Below are positions 1 through 9,623 of a stretch of 64,000 nt of DNA, piece by piece. The stretch is from an uncultured Bacteroidales bacterium. GTDB taxonomy: Bacteria > Bacteroidota > Bacteroidia > Bacteroidales > SZUA-534. Position 1 is the stretch's first letter; the number at the start of each line of letters is the position of its first letter. The notes beneath the pieces were generated by a model. It was not told the DNA's origin. It did no database searches and saw only the letters and a program-made list of their open reading frames with translations. Both the position numbers and the translations under genes were made by a program. The stretch is taken from NCBI GenBank assembly GCA_902790595.1, contig CADASL010000003.1, forward strand, positions 62,001 through 126,000. Reading direction: 5' to 3'.

Positions 1-66
1 GTTGTGTCCGCAAGAAACTAACAACAGCAGCAATGCTACAACTGCCAATTTTAAAATTTTCTCCAT
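1..66 (-). CDS. N-terminus of a lipoprotein, cut by the window's left edge
   Basis: Reading leftward from an ATG at 66, 22 codons stay open to the window edge and give MEKILKLAVVALLLLLVSCG followed by HN. This is a textbook lipoprotein signal peptide: a charged start, a leucine-rich hydrophobic core, and an LVSC lipobox whose cysteine would be acylated. The mature protein lies outside the window, so its function cannot be told. It is divergent from the small secreted protein that starts at 295. Confidence 0.6.
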   Translation of the reverse strand, partial: MEKILKLAVVALLLLLVSCGHN

Positions 67-294
67 TTACCGTTGTTTTGTGTAGCAAATTAAACAAAAA
101 ACAACGTCGAAAAAGGCGGTTTTTATGGCAAAAAACTCGGTTTTTCCAATAAAAACGAATCAATTCGGAGGTGAAGCAAAATGTTAAATATTTGATTTTC
201 TGCAAAATCACTGTTTTGAGGTGATACGCCACGTTTGCATATAATTTTTTTCGGTTTGAAATTTGGCTCAGTCAAAACAAAAAAACAATTCAAT

Positions 295-672
295 ATGGGT
301 AAGAAAAAATTTTTAGCAATTGGAATTCTGATGCTGACAGGAGTGGCTGTTGAAGCACAAAACGGTGGCGAGGCTGTTGCCATATGGAATCCTACACTTC
401 CAATAAGAAATTCACAAGCACATAAAGTGCAAAATGCTATTCGTACTACCACCTCCTACAACTCCGCCTCAACCGCGTTGACAGTTAAGTTCCCTGCAAC
501 AGGCGGCGGAAAAGTTGAAATCTACCGTAATGGAGCTAAAGTGGTAAGCGCAAATGCAGCGGCAGGCGCAACGCTTTGCTATACGCTGCGAAACTACGGC
601 CGAGGCAACTACACAGTGATAGTAAGTAGCAGGAATACTGTTGTTTACTGTAGAAGTATGAATGTGAAATGA
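295..672 (+). CDS. Small secreted protein of unknown function
   Basis: A 125-residue protein. The ATG at 295 is preferred over an upstream TTG because it gives a clean signal peptide (MGKKKFLAIGILMLTGVAVEA) with a likely cut after EA-Q. The mature part is about 100 residues and looks like one beta-sandwich: alternating strands such as LTVKFPATGGGKVEIYRNG and a final YTVIVSSRNTVVYC. This recalls the short Ig-like exported proteins common in Bacteroides (DUF3244-like), but I cannot confirm the family. It has no lipobox, so it is probably periplasmic or released. Confidence 0.6.
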   Translation: MGKKKFLAIGILMLTGVAVEAQNGGEAVAIWNPTLPIRNSQAHKVQNAIRTTTSYNSASTALTVKFPATGGGKVEIYRNGAKVVSANAAAGATLCYTLRNYGRGNYTVIVSSRNTVVYCRSMNVK

Positions 673-773
673 TAAATCAGAAAGGAGGAAAACTAAAGAA
701 AATAGGATATATATTCGCTATGCTTATCAAGGATAACAACAGCAAGACTGTTTCTGTGCGGTTTCAGCCTTAA
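669..773 (+). CDS. Possible 34-residue ORF overlapping the previous stop
   Basis: An ATG overlaps the preceding stop (ATGA at 669-672) and is open for 34 codons (MINQKGGKLKKIGYIFAMLI and on to a TAA at 771). The 4-base overlap would allow translational coupling, but the peptide is basic, has no recognisable domain, and may be chance. From 774 to 877 I see only an imperfect hairpin (CTCACC at about 799, GGTGAG at about 830) that may end transcription. Confidence 0.15.
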   Translation: MINQKGGKLKKIGYIFAMLIKDNNSKTVSVRFQP

Positions 774-877
774 CGCCAAACCTCACAAATAAAAAACTCA
801 CCCCAAAGGATGTGCTAGAAAAGCCTTCAAGGTGAGACAATTATAAAATAATACAATTGATAATAATATTACGTAAA

Positions 878-1627
878 ATGACACAAAAATGTTTTTATAA
901 AAGTATGTTCGCCATTGCAGCAATGGCAACAGCAGTAATCTCGTGCTCTAAAGAAGATGCGCAACAACCTATTAATAACATTGATGCTGAATTTGGAAAA
1001 TTCACCAAAGAATTAACTATTTTCGATGAGGAGAAAAATAATTCAGCAGTTTTGCTTGTTGGGTCAGATGATGAATCGGTACTTAATATGTGGACGGCTG
1101 ATAATTTTACCTTGATTCCTATCAAAGAGGGGCAAACCCTTGCAGATGTTTTTGAATCAAATGTTTCAGAAGAATCATTAGACGAAGAAGATGAAGTTGA
1201 AGACGGTGATGAAGATGAAAATGTAGCTGCAAGCATTTCAACAAGATTCATTAGCAAAAATCTTCAGGACGGCGTTAAAAATGTTGCGTTACAAATAACC
1301 GACCCATATGACGAAAGTATGAGGGGATGGAAATATGGCACACACGAGTGTATATATGCGGGTGGCAATAATATAGGAGAAGAAAATCGTGGTTGGATAA
1401 AATGTACTGTATATGGACATAATCCTATCCATAGAGGATTTTATGGAATCAGTTTCTTGAATTATTCATATTCAACAAAATGGTTTGATTTGGTTAGTGA
1501 GTGGAAAAGGATCAAAAATAAGGACTCTGATTCTAAAACAGCGATATGCTATAAAATGAAGGCAACTCGTAAGTATAAAGGTTCAACCAATTCAGTAACA
1601 GTAGCGTTTGCCTTTGATGAATATTAG
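878..1627 (+). CDS. Lipoprotein with an acidic linker, function unknown
   Basis: The ATG at 878 gives a 249-residue protein; an upstream TTG at 857 would only add residues before the signal peptide. The signal (MTQKCFYKSMFAIAAMATAV) ends in a VISC lipobox, so this is a lipoprotein. A strongly acidic run of Glu and Asp near residues 105-117 (EESLDEEDEVEDGDEDE) splits the mature chain into two parts. The C-terminal part is rich in Trp, Tyr and Gly and ends in alternating strands. I do not recognise the family. It lies just upstream of a DUF4249 lipoprotein and may be another surface protein of the same locus. Confidence 0.55.
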   Translation: MTQKCFYKSMFAIAAMATAVISCSKEDAQQPINNIDAEFGKFTKELTIFDEEKNNSAVLLVGSDDESVLNMWTADNFTLIPIKEGQTLADVFESNVSEESLDEEDEVEDGDEDENVAASISTRFISKNLQDGVKNVALQITDPYDESMRGWKYGTHECIYAGGNNIGEENRGWIKCTVYGHNPIHRGFYGISFLNYSYSTKWFDLVSEWKRIKNKDSDSKTAICYKMKATRKYKGSTNSVTVAFAFDEY

Positions 1628-1693
1628 ATATTTCCAATAAGTGAAGAGATATTCTCTTCACTTATTCTGTTGAAATAAGGTGAAAATAAGTAT

Positions 1694-2650
1694 ATGAAGA
1701 GGAATATATTTTGTAGTATAATAATAACTTCTATGCTATTTGGCTGCGCCGAAGAGGAAGTAACTCTTGATTTGAAAAACACGGGCAATCCGTATCAAAT
1801 TGCCGTAGATGGCGGTGTTTTCTCGTATGGCGGACACCAGTTTCTAAAACTCACCGTCCCATTTGAGCTGAACGGGCAGCCAGAACCAGCAAGCGGAGCA
1901 AAAATTGAGGTGAGCGATGGACAAAACACCTACCAGTATCGCGAGACAGAGCAAAAAGGTGAGTATGAATCGGTAGAGGAATTTGCTGGCGAGGTTGGCA
2001 AAGTTTACACGCTGAAAATTGAGTATGGCGGGCAAACATACTTTGCTTCCGACAGTATGGTTGCAGCCACTGAAATCGAATTGGAACAGATTCCTGCGGG
2101 CGAGCAGACAAAATATTTAAAAATTGAGCATCGGAGAAGTGATGGTACTATTACGTTTAACAATCATATTGAGATAGACCTGTCTAAACATAAATTCGGC
2201 TGCGCCGAAACGGCAAAATGGACTTTTAAAGATATAGATTCATCATATTATGTAAAGACACCTAAAAACCTTGTTTTTCTTGACCCCGCCTATTCTCACC
2301 AAAGTTCAATACCACAAGGTGTTTTCCCAATGGCGACAGAAGGTACTAATGCGGCTTATAACGATTATGAGGATGAAGGTTATGAATATGACGATATGCC
2401 TATCCAATGTGTAAAAATATCGATTTCTGGCAGATACTACGATTATCTTATTTCGGTATTCAACATTGTCGATTGGTCTGGCGGAATGTTCTCAACCATT
2501 CCTGGCAACTCCAAAACCAATTTGAGCAAGGGAGGAACAGGCTTTTTCTATGCCAGCGATGTCAAAATCAGATATTTGGGATTAGACGAACTGCTTGAAT
2601 TGGTGGAAATGTTTGGCGATAAGGAATTAAGCGATGAATATGAAAAATAA
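1694..2650 (+). CDS. DUF4249-family outer-membrane lipoprotein
   Basis: A 318-residue protein with a lipoprotein signal (MKRNIFCSIIITSMLFGC; Cys18 is the lipobox cysteine) and the usual N-terminal beta domain of DUF4249 (FLKLTVPFELNGQPEPASGA, then AKIEVSDGQNTYQY and VYTLKIEYGG). DUF4249 proteins are encoded next to TonB-dependent receptors in Bacteroidetes and are thought to be their surface partners. Here a short lipoprotein, an S8 protease and a receptor follow within a few bases of each other, which suggests one operon of four genes. The substrate is unknown. Confidence 0.75.
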   Translation: MKRNIFCSIIITSMLFGCAEEEVTLDLKNTGNPYQIAVDGGVFSYGGHQFLKLTVPFELNGQPEPASGAKIEVSDGQNTYQYRETEQKGEYESVEEFAGEVGKVYTLKIEYGGQTYFASDSMVAATEIELEQIPAGEQTKYLKIEHRRSDGTITFNNHIEIDLSKHKFGCAETAKWTFKDIDSSYYVKTPKNLVFLDPAYSHQSSIPQGVFPMATEGTNAAYNDYEDEGYEYDDMPIQCVKISISGRYYDYLISVFNIVDWSGGMFSTIPGNSKTNLSKGGTGFFYASDVKIRYLGLDELLELVEMFGDKELSDEYEK

Positions 2651-2654
2651 AACA

Positions 2655-3086
2655 ATGAAAACCATATTTTATAACACACGCCGTTTAGCAATGGCGATTC
2701 TTGCGGCTTCAGTACTTTTTGCTTCGTGCAAAAAAGTTGACACCGACCCAATAATTGTTTTCAGAGATGCCGACAGCAAAATAATAACTGGCGACACCCT
2801 CTATGTACCAATAAACAGCACCACGCAAACCCTTGTTGAGGTTGAATATCCCGATAGTGCACCAGAATATCTGAGACAGATTGATAATGGGGAAATTGAA
2901 ACTATGGAAAAAAGGAGCGATTATAAATTGAAATCAAATGGTGTCAGGACAAACGGCAACGATTTCGAAAAAATAATCATAACCACTCAATTTGCCGATT
3001 CATTGGTACACGTTGGCTCGATTGTCAAAATAAGTGCACGATTAACCGATATGGCAGAATCGGTGTATTACAAAGTTTGCCAATAA
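2655..3086 (+). CDS. Small lipoprotein in a receptor/protease operon
   Basis: A 143-residue lipoprotein from the ATG at 2655 (MKTIFYNTRRLAMAILAASV and an LFASC lipobox). In-frame ATGs at 2634 and 2640 would overlap the previous gene by up to 17 bases and add an unneeded polar stretch ahead of the signal. The mature chain is a compact beta-rich domain (DTLYVPINSTTQTLVEVEYP). The stop at 3084 is one base from the next start, so it is co-transcribed with the S8 protease. I do not recognise the family; the gene order suggests a surface partner of the protease or receptor. Confidence 0.6.
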   Translation: MKTIFYNTRRLAMAILAASVLFASCKKVDTDPIIVFRDADSKIITGDTLYVPINSTTQTLVEVEYPDSAPEYLRQIDNGEIETMEKRSDYKLKSNGVRTNGNDFEKIIITTQFADSLVHVGSIVKISARLTDMAESVYYKVCQ

Positions 3087-3087
3087 G

Positions 3088-4455
3088 ATGCTTTTGAAAC
3101 GCAAAATAAGAGTTGCATTTTCCGCCATTCTGTTTTGCAATATGGCTAATGCCCAAACCAACCTTGAAGCAGTTGACTATTACGAAGCCTTAAAAGTTAT
3201 AGAATCAGTCGATTATCAAATTGCAGACACTCCAGTTGTGGCAATTATCGATAATGGTGTAAATATTATGCACGAGGATTTAAGAGGCAATATCTGGCGC
3301 AATCATTCGGAGATTCCTGCCAATGGTATTGACGATGATGGCAACGGCTTTGTTGACGACCTTCACGGCTGGAATTTCAGTAACAACAGCAGCGATGTTA
3401 CAGCTGGCGGCAGCGGGAATTGGCACGGTACGCCTGTCAATGGGATAATTGGTGCCTCGTGCAGCAACAGCGGTGGCGTTCGCGGTATTTGCCCTGCGGT
3501 CAGGCTGATGAATATTGTGAAAGGCGATAGCATTGGCTCTCACATTGAATCGCTGAAATATGTTTATACGATGCGCGATTTGTATAACCAGACAGACGGT
3601 GAGCAAGGTGCGTTTGTTGTTGCTGTGAACTGCTCGTGGGGATTAGATTCGCTTTGGGCGTCTGATTATCCTCAATGGTGCGGAATGTACGATTTACTTG
3701 GCAGCGTGGGTGTGCTGTGCGTCAATTCGGTGCCCAACGATGACATTGATGTTGATACATTTGGCGATATGCCCACAACCTGCCAGAGCGATTATCTAAT
3801 AACCGTCACCAACTCGAACAAAAAAGGCAGGAAAATAAAAGATGCTGCTTACGGAGCCGTATCAGTTGATTTAGCCGCTCCAGGCGACAACACATATACA
3901 GCATTGAACAACGGCCATTATGGCCACTTTGGCGGAACGTCAGCCGCCGCTCCCTACGTGAGCGGAACTGTAGGGATGCTCTATCTTCTGCCTTCAGAAA
4001 CTTTTCAGCAAAGCGTAAAAGAAAACCCGGCCGAAACGGCTTTGGCTGTGAAGTCTGCAATTTTAGGCAGTGTGGATAAAAATGAATCGCTCAACGGCAT
4101 AACCGTTTCGGGCGGCCAACTCAATATTTTCGAAAGCGTGAAAAATCTGTGCGACAATTACGAAGTACAATCCATATACGAGAAAACCCTGTTTGAGCCT
4201 CTGAAAATAGTTTCCGTCAGTCCCAACCCTGCAAAAAGTCACATTTCAATACAGTTGGAATGTGATGAAGACGCGGAAATGGTGCTGAATATTACCGATT
4301 TATGTGGACGGGTTTTTCTCGAAAAAAACATTTCAGTCAGTCAGGGAATCAACTCTATGCCGATAGAATTGAATCATTTGATTGACGGACTTTATATTAT
4401 CAATATTCACTCACGATTTTCAACACAACGCACAAAACTCATAATCAACTCATAA
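3088..4455 (+). CDS. Secreted S8 (subtilisin-like) serine protease with T9SS sorting tail
   Basis: A 455-residue protein. A signal peptide (residues 1-22, cut near NAQ) is followed by a subtilase domain with the triad Asp55 (VAIIDNG), His113 (NWHGTPVNGI) and Ser285 (GGTSAAAPY); Asn217 in SVPND fits the oxyanion position. The NGIDDDGNGFVDDLHGWNF insertion is typical of Bacteroidetes subtilases. From about residue 375 comes a type A T9SS sorting domain (VSPNPAKSHISI, then GLYIINI), so the enzyme should cross the outer membrane and stay on the surface or be released. It is 3 bases from the downstream TonB-dependent receptor, which hints that its peptide products are imported. Confidence 0.85.
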   Translation: MLLKRKIRVAFSAILFCNMANAQTNLEAVDYYEALKVIESVDYQIADTPVVAIIDNGVNIMHEDLRGNIWRNHSEIPANGIDDDGNGFVDDLHGWNFSNNSSDVTAGGSGNWHGTPVNGIIGASCSNSGGVRGICPAVRLMNIVKGDSIGSHIESLKYVYTMRDLYNQTDGEQGAFVVAVNCSWGLDSLWASDYPQWCGMYDLLGSVGVLCVNSVPNDDIDVDTFGDMPTTCQSDYLITVTNSNKKGRKIKDAAYGAVSVDLAAPGDNTYTALNNGHYGHFGGTSAAAPYVSGTVGMLYLLPSETFQQSVKENPAETALAVKSAILGSVDKNESLNGITVSGGQLNIFESVKNLCDNYEVQSIYEKTLFEPLKIVSVSPNPAKSHISIQLECDEDAEMVLNITDLCGRVFLEKNISVSQGINSMPIELNHLIDGLYIINIHSRFSTQRTKLIINS

Positions 4456-4458
4456 GCT

Positions 4459-6765
4459 ATGAAACTGACAAAACTCTTTTCTGGTTTAATTTTCACATTC
4501 ATTACTTCTTTTTCAGCCGCCACCGCCTATGGCCAGCAATACACGGTGAGCGGCTACGTGAAGGACCGCGCTACGGGCGAGGTGCTTGTGGGCGCAACCG
4601 TCTATGACGCCGCACTGCAGAAGGGCACTGCAACCAATGGCTACGGCTTCTACTCGCTCTCGCTGCCCGCTGGTAGCCACACTCTGACTTGCTCGTTTGT
4701 GGGCTATCAGACCGATGAGTTCAGCGTCAGCCTCAACGGCAACGTGAGCCGCAATTTCGATTTGGCCGAGGAGTCGGTGAGCCTTGATGCCGTGACGGTT
4801 TCAGCCGATGGCCGCGATATGGCATTAAGAACCAACCAGTTCTGCGAGGAGAGGCTCACAATGCGAGCAATTCGCCAGATGCCGACAATGTTTGGCGAGG
4901 CCGATGTGGTGAAGGTTGTGCAGATGCAGTCGGGCGTGAAGACGCTGGGCGACGGCTCGTCGGGAATGTTTGTGCGCGGCGGCGGCAACGACCAGAACCT
5001 GATTCTGATTGACGAGGCGCCCATTTACAACCCGTCGCACCTGTTCGGTCTGGTGTCAATCTTCAACCCCGATGCCGTAAACCACGTTGAACTGTTCAAG
5101 AGCAATATGCCAGCGCAGTACGGCGGACGCGTGTCGTCGGTCATCGACTGCAAGATGAAGGAGGGCAACGCCAACGATTTCGATTTTGCGGTCGGCCTCA
5201 GCCCGCTCTCGTCAACGCTCACGGCCAGCGGTCCCGTATGGCACGAGCGGTCGAGTTTTCTGGTTTCGGCGCGCAGGAGTTTTATCGATTTCATTTTCAA
5301 ACCCGACGGCGTTTTCTCGCTCATTCCCGCCTTCTACGATGTCAACGCAAAACTTAACATTCAGATTAACAGCCGAAACCGATTGTTTCTGTCGTTCTAC
5401 AACGGCAAAGACCGTCTGGAATCGAGCGACGGATTTTTTAACAAATGGGGCAACACGTCGGGCACGCTGCGCTGGAACTGCAACATTGGCAGCCGCTGGT
5501 TCCTGAACACGTCGGTCATTGTCAGCGATTACAGCAACTATATGGAATTCAACGAGAACAAGCACAAATACAAGTGGGAAACTGGCATTACCGATGTGAA
5601 CGTGAAGACCGATTTGGCTTTCTACATCAACCCCGACAACACGCTGAAGGCGGGCGTTGGCACCACGCACCACCATTTTATTCCAGGTCAGACTGCCGAC
5701 TCGCTTCAGAGCATTCCGCAGATAAGCGCTTTTGAGCATTTCGTCTATCTGCTTCACGATTTCTCGCCCGTGCCGTGGTTGGGCGTGAACTACGGCGTGC
5801 GTCTGTCGGCTTTCCAAAACTACGGCGAGGCCACGTGGTATGAGTATAACGATGATTACCAGGCGGTTGGCATAAAGAAGAACAACAGCGGCGTTTACAA
5901 GACACACACCAGCATTGAGCCGCGCCTGAATGTCAATTTTCGATTGAACGCCGACCGCTCGCTCAAATTGTCATACGCCCGTAACGCGCAGTATATGCAG
6001 GTTTTGCAGAACAGCACGCTCTCTTATTCGTCGCTCGAAACGTGGTTTCCAGCCAATCCGAACATTAAACCCGTTTTGGTTGATGTGGTGTCGGCAGGTT
6101 GGTTCCAGAATGTTGGAAGTCAGTACAGTCTGTCGGCGGAGGTCTACTACAAGTGGTACGCCAATCAGATTGATTATGTTGACCACGCGAGGCTGCTCAA
6201 CAATCCGTACATTGAGGGCGAAGTGCGTGTTGGAAAGGCCCGCGCCTATGGTCTTGAGTTGAACGCCCGCAAAACACAGGGCCGCCTGACGGGTGGCATC
6301 AGTTACACCTACTCGCGCTCGCTGCGCACCATCGACGGCATCAACGACGGCCGCGAGTACAGTTCGCTCTACGACATTCCGCACGACCTGAAAATCAACG
6401 CCAACTACAAACTCACCGCCAACTGGTCGGCCAGCGCGGCGTGGGTTTACACCAGCGGCCGCCCCACAACGCTGCCAGTTGGTTTCTATCAAACCGAGGA
6501 CAGTTACACTGAAATGGCTGTGCCAATCTACTCGGAGCGCAACTCAAGCCGATTCCCCGCCTATCACCGCCTCGACCTGTCGGTGGGCTATGAGCCTGAA
6601 AAACAAGGCCGCGTCTGGTGGTCGGCAAATTTCGGCCTTTACAATGTCTATGGCCGCAAAAATCCGTTGGGCTACCGCTTCGACACCCACCACGGTCAAG
6701 TTCGCGTGATGCAGACCACGCTGTTCCGCCTGCTACCGAACTTTGCGGTTAAGGTGAGGTTTTAA
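4459..6765 (+). CDS. TonB-dependent outer-membrane receptor (carboxypeptidase-D-like N-terminus)
   Basis: 768 residues. A signal peptide (to about residue 25, AYGQ) is followed by a carboxypeptidase-regulatory-like domain (YTVSGYVKDRATGEVLVGAT), a plug domain (FVRGGGNDQNLILIDEAPIY, PAQYGGRVSSVIDCKMKEGN) and a 22-strand-type barrel ending in the aromatic NFAVKVRF. It is shorter than SusC (about 1000 residues) and belongs to the class paired with DUF4249 lipoproteins. It uses TonB energy to import a ligand, which may be a peptide given the protease gene 3 bases upstream. That substrate is inference. Confidence 0.85.
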   Translation: MKLTKLFSGLIFTFITSFSAATAYGQQYTVSGYVKDRATGEVLVGATVYDAALQKGTATNGYGFYSLSLPAGSHTLTCSFVGYQTDEFSVSLNGNVSRNFDLAEESVSLDAVTVSADGRDMALRTNQFCEERLTMRAIRQMPTMFGEADVVKVVQMQSGVKTLGDGSSGMFVRGGGNDQNLILIDEAPIYNPSHLFGLVSIFNPDAVNHVELFKSNMPAQYGGRVSSVIDCKMKEGNANDFDFAVGLSPLSSTLTASGPVWHERSSFLVSARRSFIDFIFKPDGVFSLIPAFYDVNAKLNIQINSRNRLFLSFYNGKDRLESSDGFFNKWGNTSGTLRWNCNIGSRWFLNTSVIVSDYSNYMEFNENKHKYKWETGITDVNVKTDLAFYINPDNTLKAGVGTTHHHFIPGQTADSLQSIPQISAFEHFVYLLHDFSPVPWLGVNYGVRLSAFQNYGEATWYEYNDDYQAVGIKKNNSGVYKTHTSIEPRLNVNFRLNADRSLKLSYARNAQYMQVLQNSTLSYSSLETWFPANPNIKPVLVDVVSAGWFQNVGSQYSLSAEVYYKWYANQIDYVDHARLLNNPYIEGEVRVGKARAYGLELNARKTQGRLTGGISYTYSRSLRTIDGINDGREYSSLYDIPHDLKINANYKLTANWSASAAWVYTSGRPTTLPVGFYQTEDSYTEMAVPIYSERNSSRFPAYHRLDLSVGYEPEKQGRVWWSANFGLYNVYGRKNPLGYRFDTHHGQVRVMQTTLFRLLPNFAVKVRF

Positions 6766-6879
6766 AGATTCTGACAGCGACAGCGGCTTTGCGCCGATAG
6801 CGGAGTTTAGCATCGGCTGTAAGTTTTAACGGAATGGAAAATACTTTTTCTAAATTTGCATAAATTTTAACCTTAAGTT

Positions 6880-7215
6880 ATGAAACACATCTTTTCAATT
6901 CTGCTGTGCGCGGCATTATTCTGCGCCTGCAACAACGACGAAGAAAGAGCCTACATAATCAAATATGTAATGCGCGCCGATACCGATTCCGCTATTCAAA
7001 TGATTTGGCCGAGACCCGAACCAATATTTTGAGTAACAAGGGGTTACGAGCATACCGATACGATAAAAGAAAGTGATGCAACGTATTATGTTTATATTGA
7101 ATGCCGTTGTGAAGACACTGTCACCGTAATGACAGGCGAGTTATATGTTGACGGAGAACTGAAGGCAACAAAAGAAGCTAAATCTTGGCTGAGAGTATCT
7201 TACCAATTCAAATAA
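6880..7215 (+). pseudogene. Small lipoprotein gene interrupted by an in-frame TGA
   Basis: From ATG 6880 a lipoprotein signal (MKHIFSILLCAALFCAC) leads into a short mature chain that hits TGA at 7030-7032 (codon 51). The same frame then stays open for 60 more codons to TAA 7213, with a normal beta-rich sequence (YYVYIECRCEDTVTVMTGEL, YVDGELKATKEA). The whole 111-codon product resembles the small MmpS/BACON-like lipoproteins of Bacteroides, where this site holds a bulky residue; TGG to TGA would explain it. It sits between two receptor genes. Either a nonsense mutation or a sequence error. Confidence 0.65.
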
Positions 7216-7292
7216 ACCGCCATTAAAAACTAATTTGCAGGTTGAGGCATTTTGCCTTGGCTTGCAAATTGTTTGTGACAAACATAAACAAT

Positions 7293-9623
7293 ATGAAACA
7301 CATCTTTCTTGTGGGGTTGCTTATTGCAGCTCTGTCATCTAATGCTCAATCATTCAAGCTAACAGGCCATTTGGTTGATACCGAAACCGGCGAATCAGTG
7401 CTGTATGCCAACTGCATCGACGAGAACACCGGCCGCGGCGCGGTGGCTAACAATTTCGGCTATTTCAGCCTCAAAGTCGGCAGCAAGGCACGGATAACCA
7501 TATCGTGCATCGGTTACGCCACCACAACCACCGAGTTCACCATACACGGCGACACAACAGTGACCATTGGCGTAAGCCCCAAAACAACAGCCATTAACGA
7601 GGTTGTGGTGTCGGCCACGGTGCCTGTGCGCGAGCAGGTGATGATGGGCAAAACCACCCTGACACCCGAAATGATAAAATCGATTCCGTCGTTTTTGGCC
7701 GAGCCCGATTTGATTAAAACTCTGGCCTATCTGCCGGGCATCAGCCTCGGGCGCGAGGGCTACTCAAACATTTTTGTGCGTGGCGGCGACCGCGGCCAGA
7801 ATCTTGCGCTACTCGACGGCATTAAAATCTACAATATCAGCCACGTGGGCGGCTTTCTGTCGCTGTTCAACAGCGATATTGTGAAGAGTGTTGATGTGTA
7901 TAAGGGCGGTTTCCCGGCGCAGTACGGCGGCCGCACGTCGGCAGTGATTGATGTGGCGACAAAAGACGGCAACAACAAACGCACAGCCGGCAGCATCACT
8001 TTGGGCACACTCACATCGAGCGCCTTTCTGGAATCGCCTTTGGGCAAGAAAGTGACTTTCTATCTGGCGGCGCGCGCATCGTACTACGATTTGTTGTTGA
8101 AAGACCAGCGGGACAACTTCAAAGAGGCCGAGAAAGAGTTGAAACCAGTAACTAACAACGAATACACAGGCTTCTCGTTTTTCGACGTAAACAGCAAAAT
8201 CCGCTGGAGCATTGACGCCACAAGCAATCTGGCTCTCACGTTTTTCTTGGGCAACGACTATCAGCACGTCTATGAGCAGGACATAATCAATTACGGCTCA
8301 CTAAAAAACGACCGCCACAAAAACGACTACACGATTAAGAACAAGGGCCTTTCGCTCACTTACGCCAAGAGTTTCGGGCAACTGTTCTGGCGCAACACAG
8401 TTTCTGTATCGAAATACGACACAAAGAACATCAATCTCAGTGAGGAGAATATCGGGTTCGATAATTATCATAAAAACCGGGCAAAAACCATAACCGAGAT
8501 TAAGGATGCCACGCTGCAAAGCCGACTGGAGTACAATCTGGAGCGGCACAAGATAAAAGGCGGCGTCGAGTTTAACCGCTACAGTTACAACCCCGGCCTC
8601 GAATACACACAATTCATCGATTCAATAAACGATGAGGAACTGACCAGCGGCGCAAGGTCAAACATCGATGCTTGGGAGAACAGCGTTTATTTTGGCGACG
8701 AGATTAAAATCAGCGACCGGCTGAGCGTTGAGGCGGGTTTGCGCGGCACTGCCTACATCCTCACCGACACTAATTATTTCCGCGCGGAGCCCCGGCTTGC
8801 CGCGCGATATATGCTGAACGGCAACACATCGGTAAAAGCCAACTACACTTTGATGAACCAGTTCAACCACGTGCTTGTGAACAACAACAGCGGTATGGAA
8901 GAGGAGATTTGGCTCGCATCGAACGCCAGGATTCGTCCGCAACAGGCGCACCAGGTGTCGGTCGGGATATTCTACGGCAACGACGAGCGGAAAATAAACG
9001 CCTCGGCCGAAATCTACTACAAGCTGATGAACAACCTGATTGAATACCGTTCGCCAGTCTCCGACAACAGCGTTCACGAGATTGAGAAGTCAGTGTTCAT
9101 TGGTGGCAAAGGATTGGCCTACGGCCTTGAGCTGATGGTGTCGAAAGATTTCGAGAGCCTGACAATGAGCCTGACCTACACCCTATCGAAAAACGACCGT
9201 AAGTTCGATGATATAAACAACGGCGAGTGGTATCCGTTCATCTTCGACCGCCGCCACGACCTTGGCGTCACCGCCCACTACCGCTTCAACCGCAAATGGA
9301 CCGTCGACGGCAATTTTGTGTTCTCGTCGGGCCGGCCGTGCACACTGCCTGTGGCAGAAGTTCCAAGGAACGAGATAGGCTTCGACCACCATTACATCTA
9401 CACCGGGTTCAACAATTGCCGGCTTCCGGCGTACCACAGGCTCGATTTGGGTGTGAAACGCTACTTTGAAACCGACAAAGGGCTGAAATCGCAACTCTCG
9501 CTCAACATCTATAATGTTTACGCACGGCAAAACGCAGTTATGGCCTTCTACCGTGAAGGGAAAGTCTATCAGAAATCGCTTTTCACAATAATTCCAACAT
9601 TAAGCTACAGTATAACATTATGA
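7293..9623 (+). CDS. TonB-dependent outer-membrane receptor, second of three
   Basis: 776 residues from the ATG at 7293, chosen over 7242 because it starts a proper signal peptide (MKHIFLVGLLIAALSSNAQ). Then come a carboxypeptidase-like domain (FKLTGHLVDTETGESVLYAN), a plug (IFVRGGDRGQNLALLDGIKI, PAQYGGRTSAVIDVATKDGN) and a barrel ending in TLSYSITL. Its stop overlaps the next gene's start (ATGA at 9620-9623), so receptor and DUF4249 partner are translationally coupled. The transported ligand is unknown. Confidence 0.85.
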   Translation: MKHIFLVGLLIAALSSNAQSFKLTGHLVDTETGESVLYANCIDENTGRGAVANNFGYFSLKVGSKARITISCIGYATTTTEFTIHGDTTVTIGVSPKTTAINEVVVSATVPVREQVMMGKTTLTPEMIKSIPSFLAEPDLIKTLAYLPGISLGREGYSNIFVRGGDRGQNLALLDGIKIYNISHVGGFLSLFNSDIVKSVDVYKGGFPAQYGGRTSAVIDVATKDGNNKRTAGSITLGTLTSSAFLESPLGKKVTFYLAARASYYDLLLKDQRDNFKEAEKELKPVTNNEYTGFSFFDVNSKIRWSIDATSNLALTFFLGNDYQHVYEQDIINYGSLKNDRHKNDYTIKNKGLSLTYAKSFGQLFWRNTVSVSKYDTKNINLSEENIGFDNYHKNRAKTITEIKDATLQSRLEYNLERHKIKGGVEFNRYSYNPGLEYTQFIDSINDEELTSGARSNIDAWENSVYFGDEIKISDRLSVEAGLRGTAYILTDTNYFRAEPRLAARYMLNGNTSVKANYTLMNQFNHVLVNNNSGMEEEIWLASNARIRPQQAHQVSVGIFYGNDERKINASAEIYYKLMNNLIEYRSPVSDNSVHEIEKSVFIGGKGLAYGLELMVSKDFESLTMSLTYTLSKNDRKFDDINNGEWYPFIFDRRHDLGVTAHYRFNRKWTVDGNFVFSSGRPCTLPVAEVPRNEIGFDHHYIYTGFNNCRLPAYHRLDLGVKRYFETDKGLKSQLSLNIYNVYARQNAVMAFYREGKVYQKSLFTIIPTLSYSITL

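Noticed and set aside
6880..7215. TGA read as an amino acid (recoding) in the small lipoprotein
   Set aside because: TGA ends several intact genes here (for example at 672, 13937 and 19177), and no recoding element is visible after 7032.
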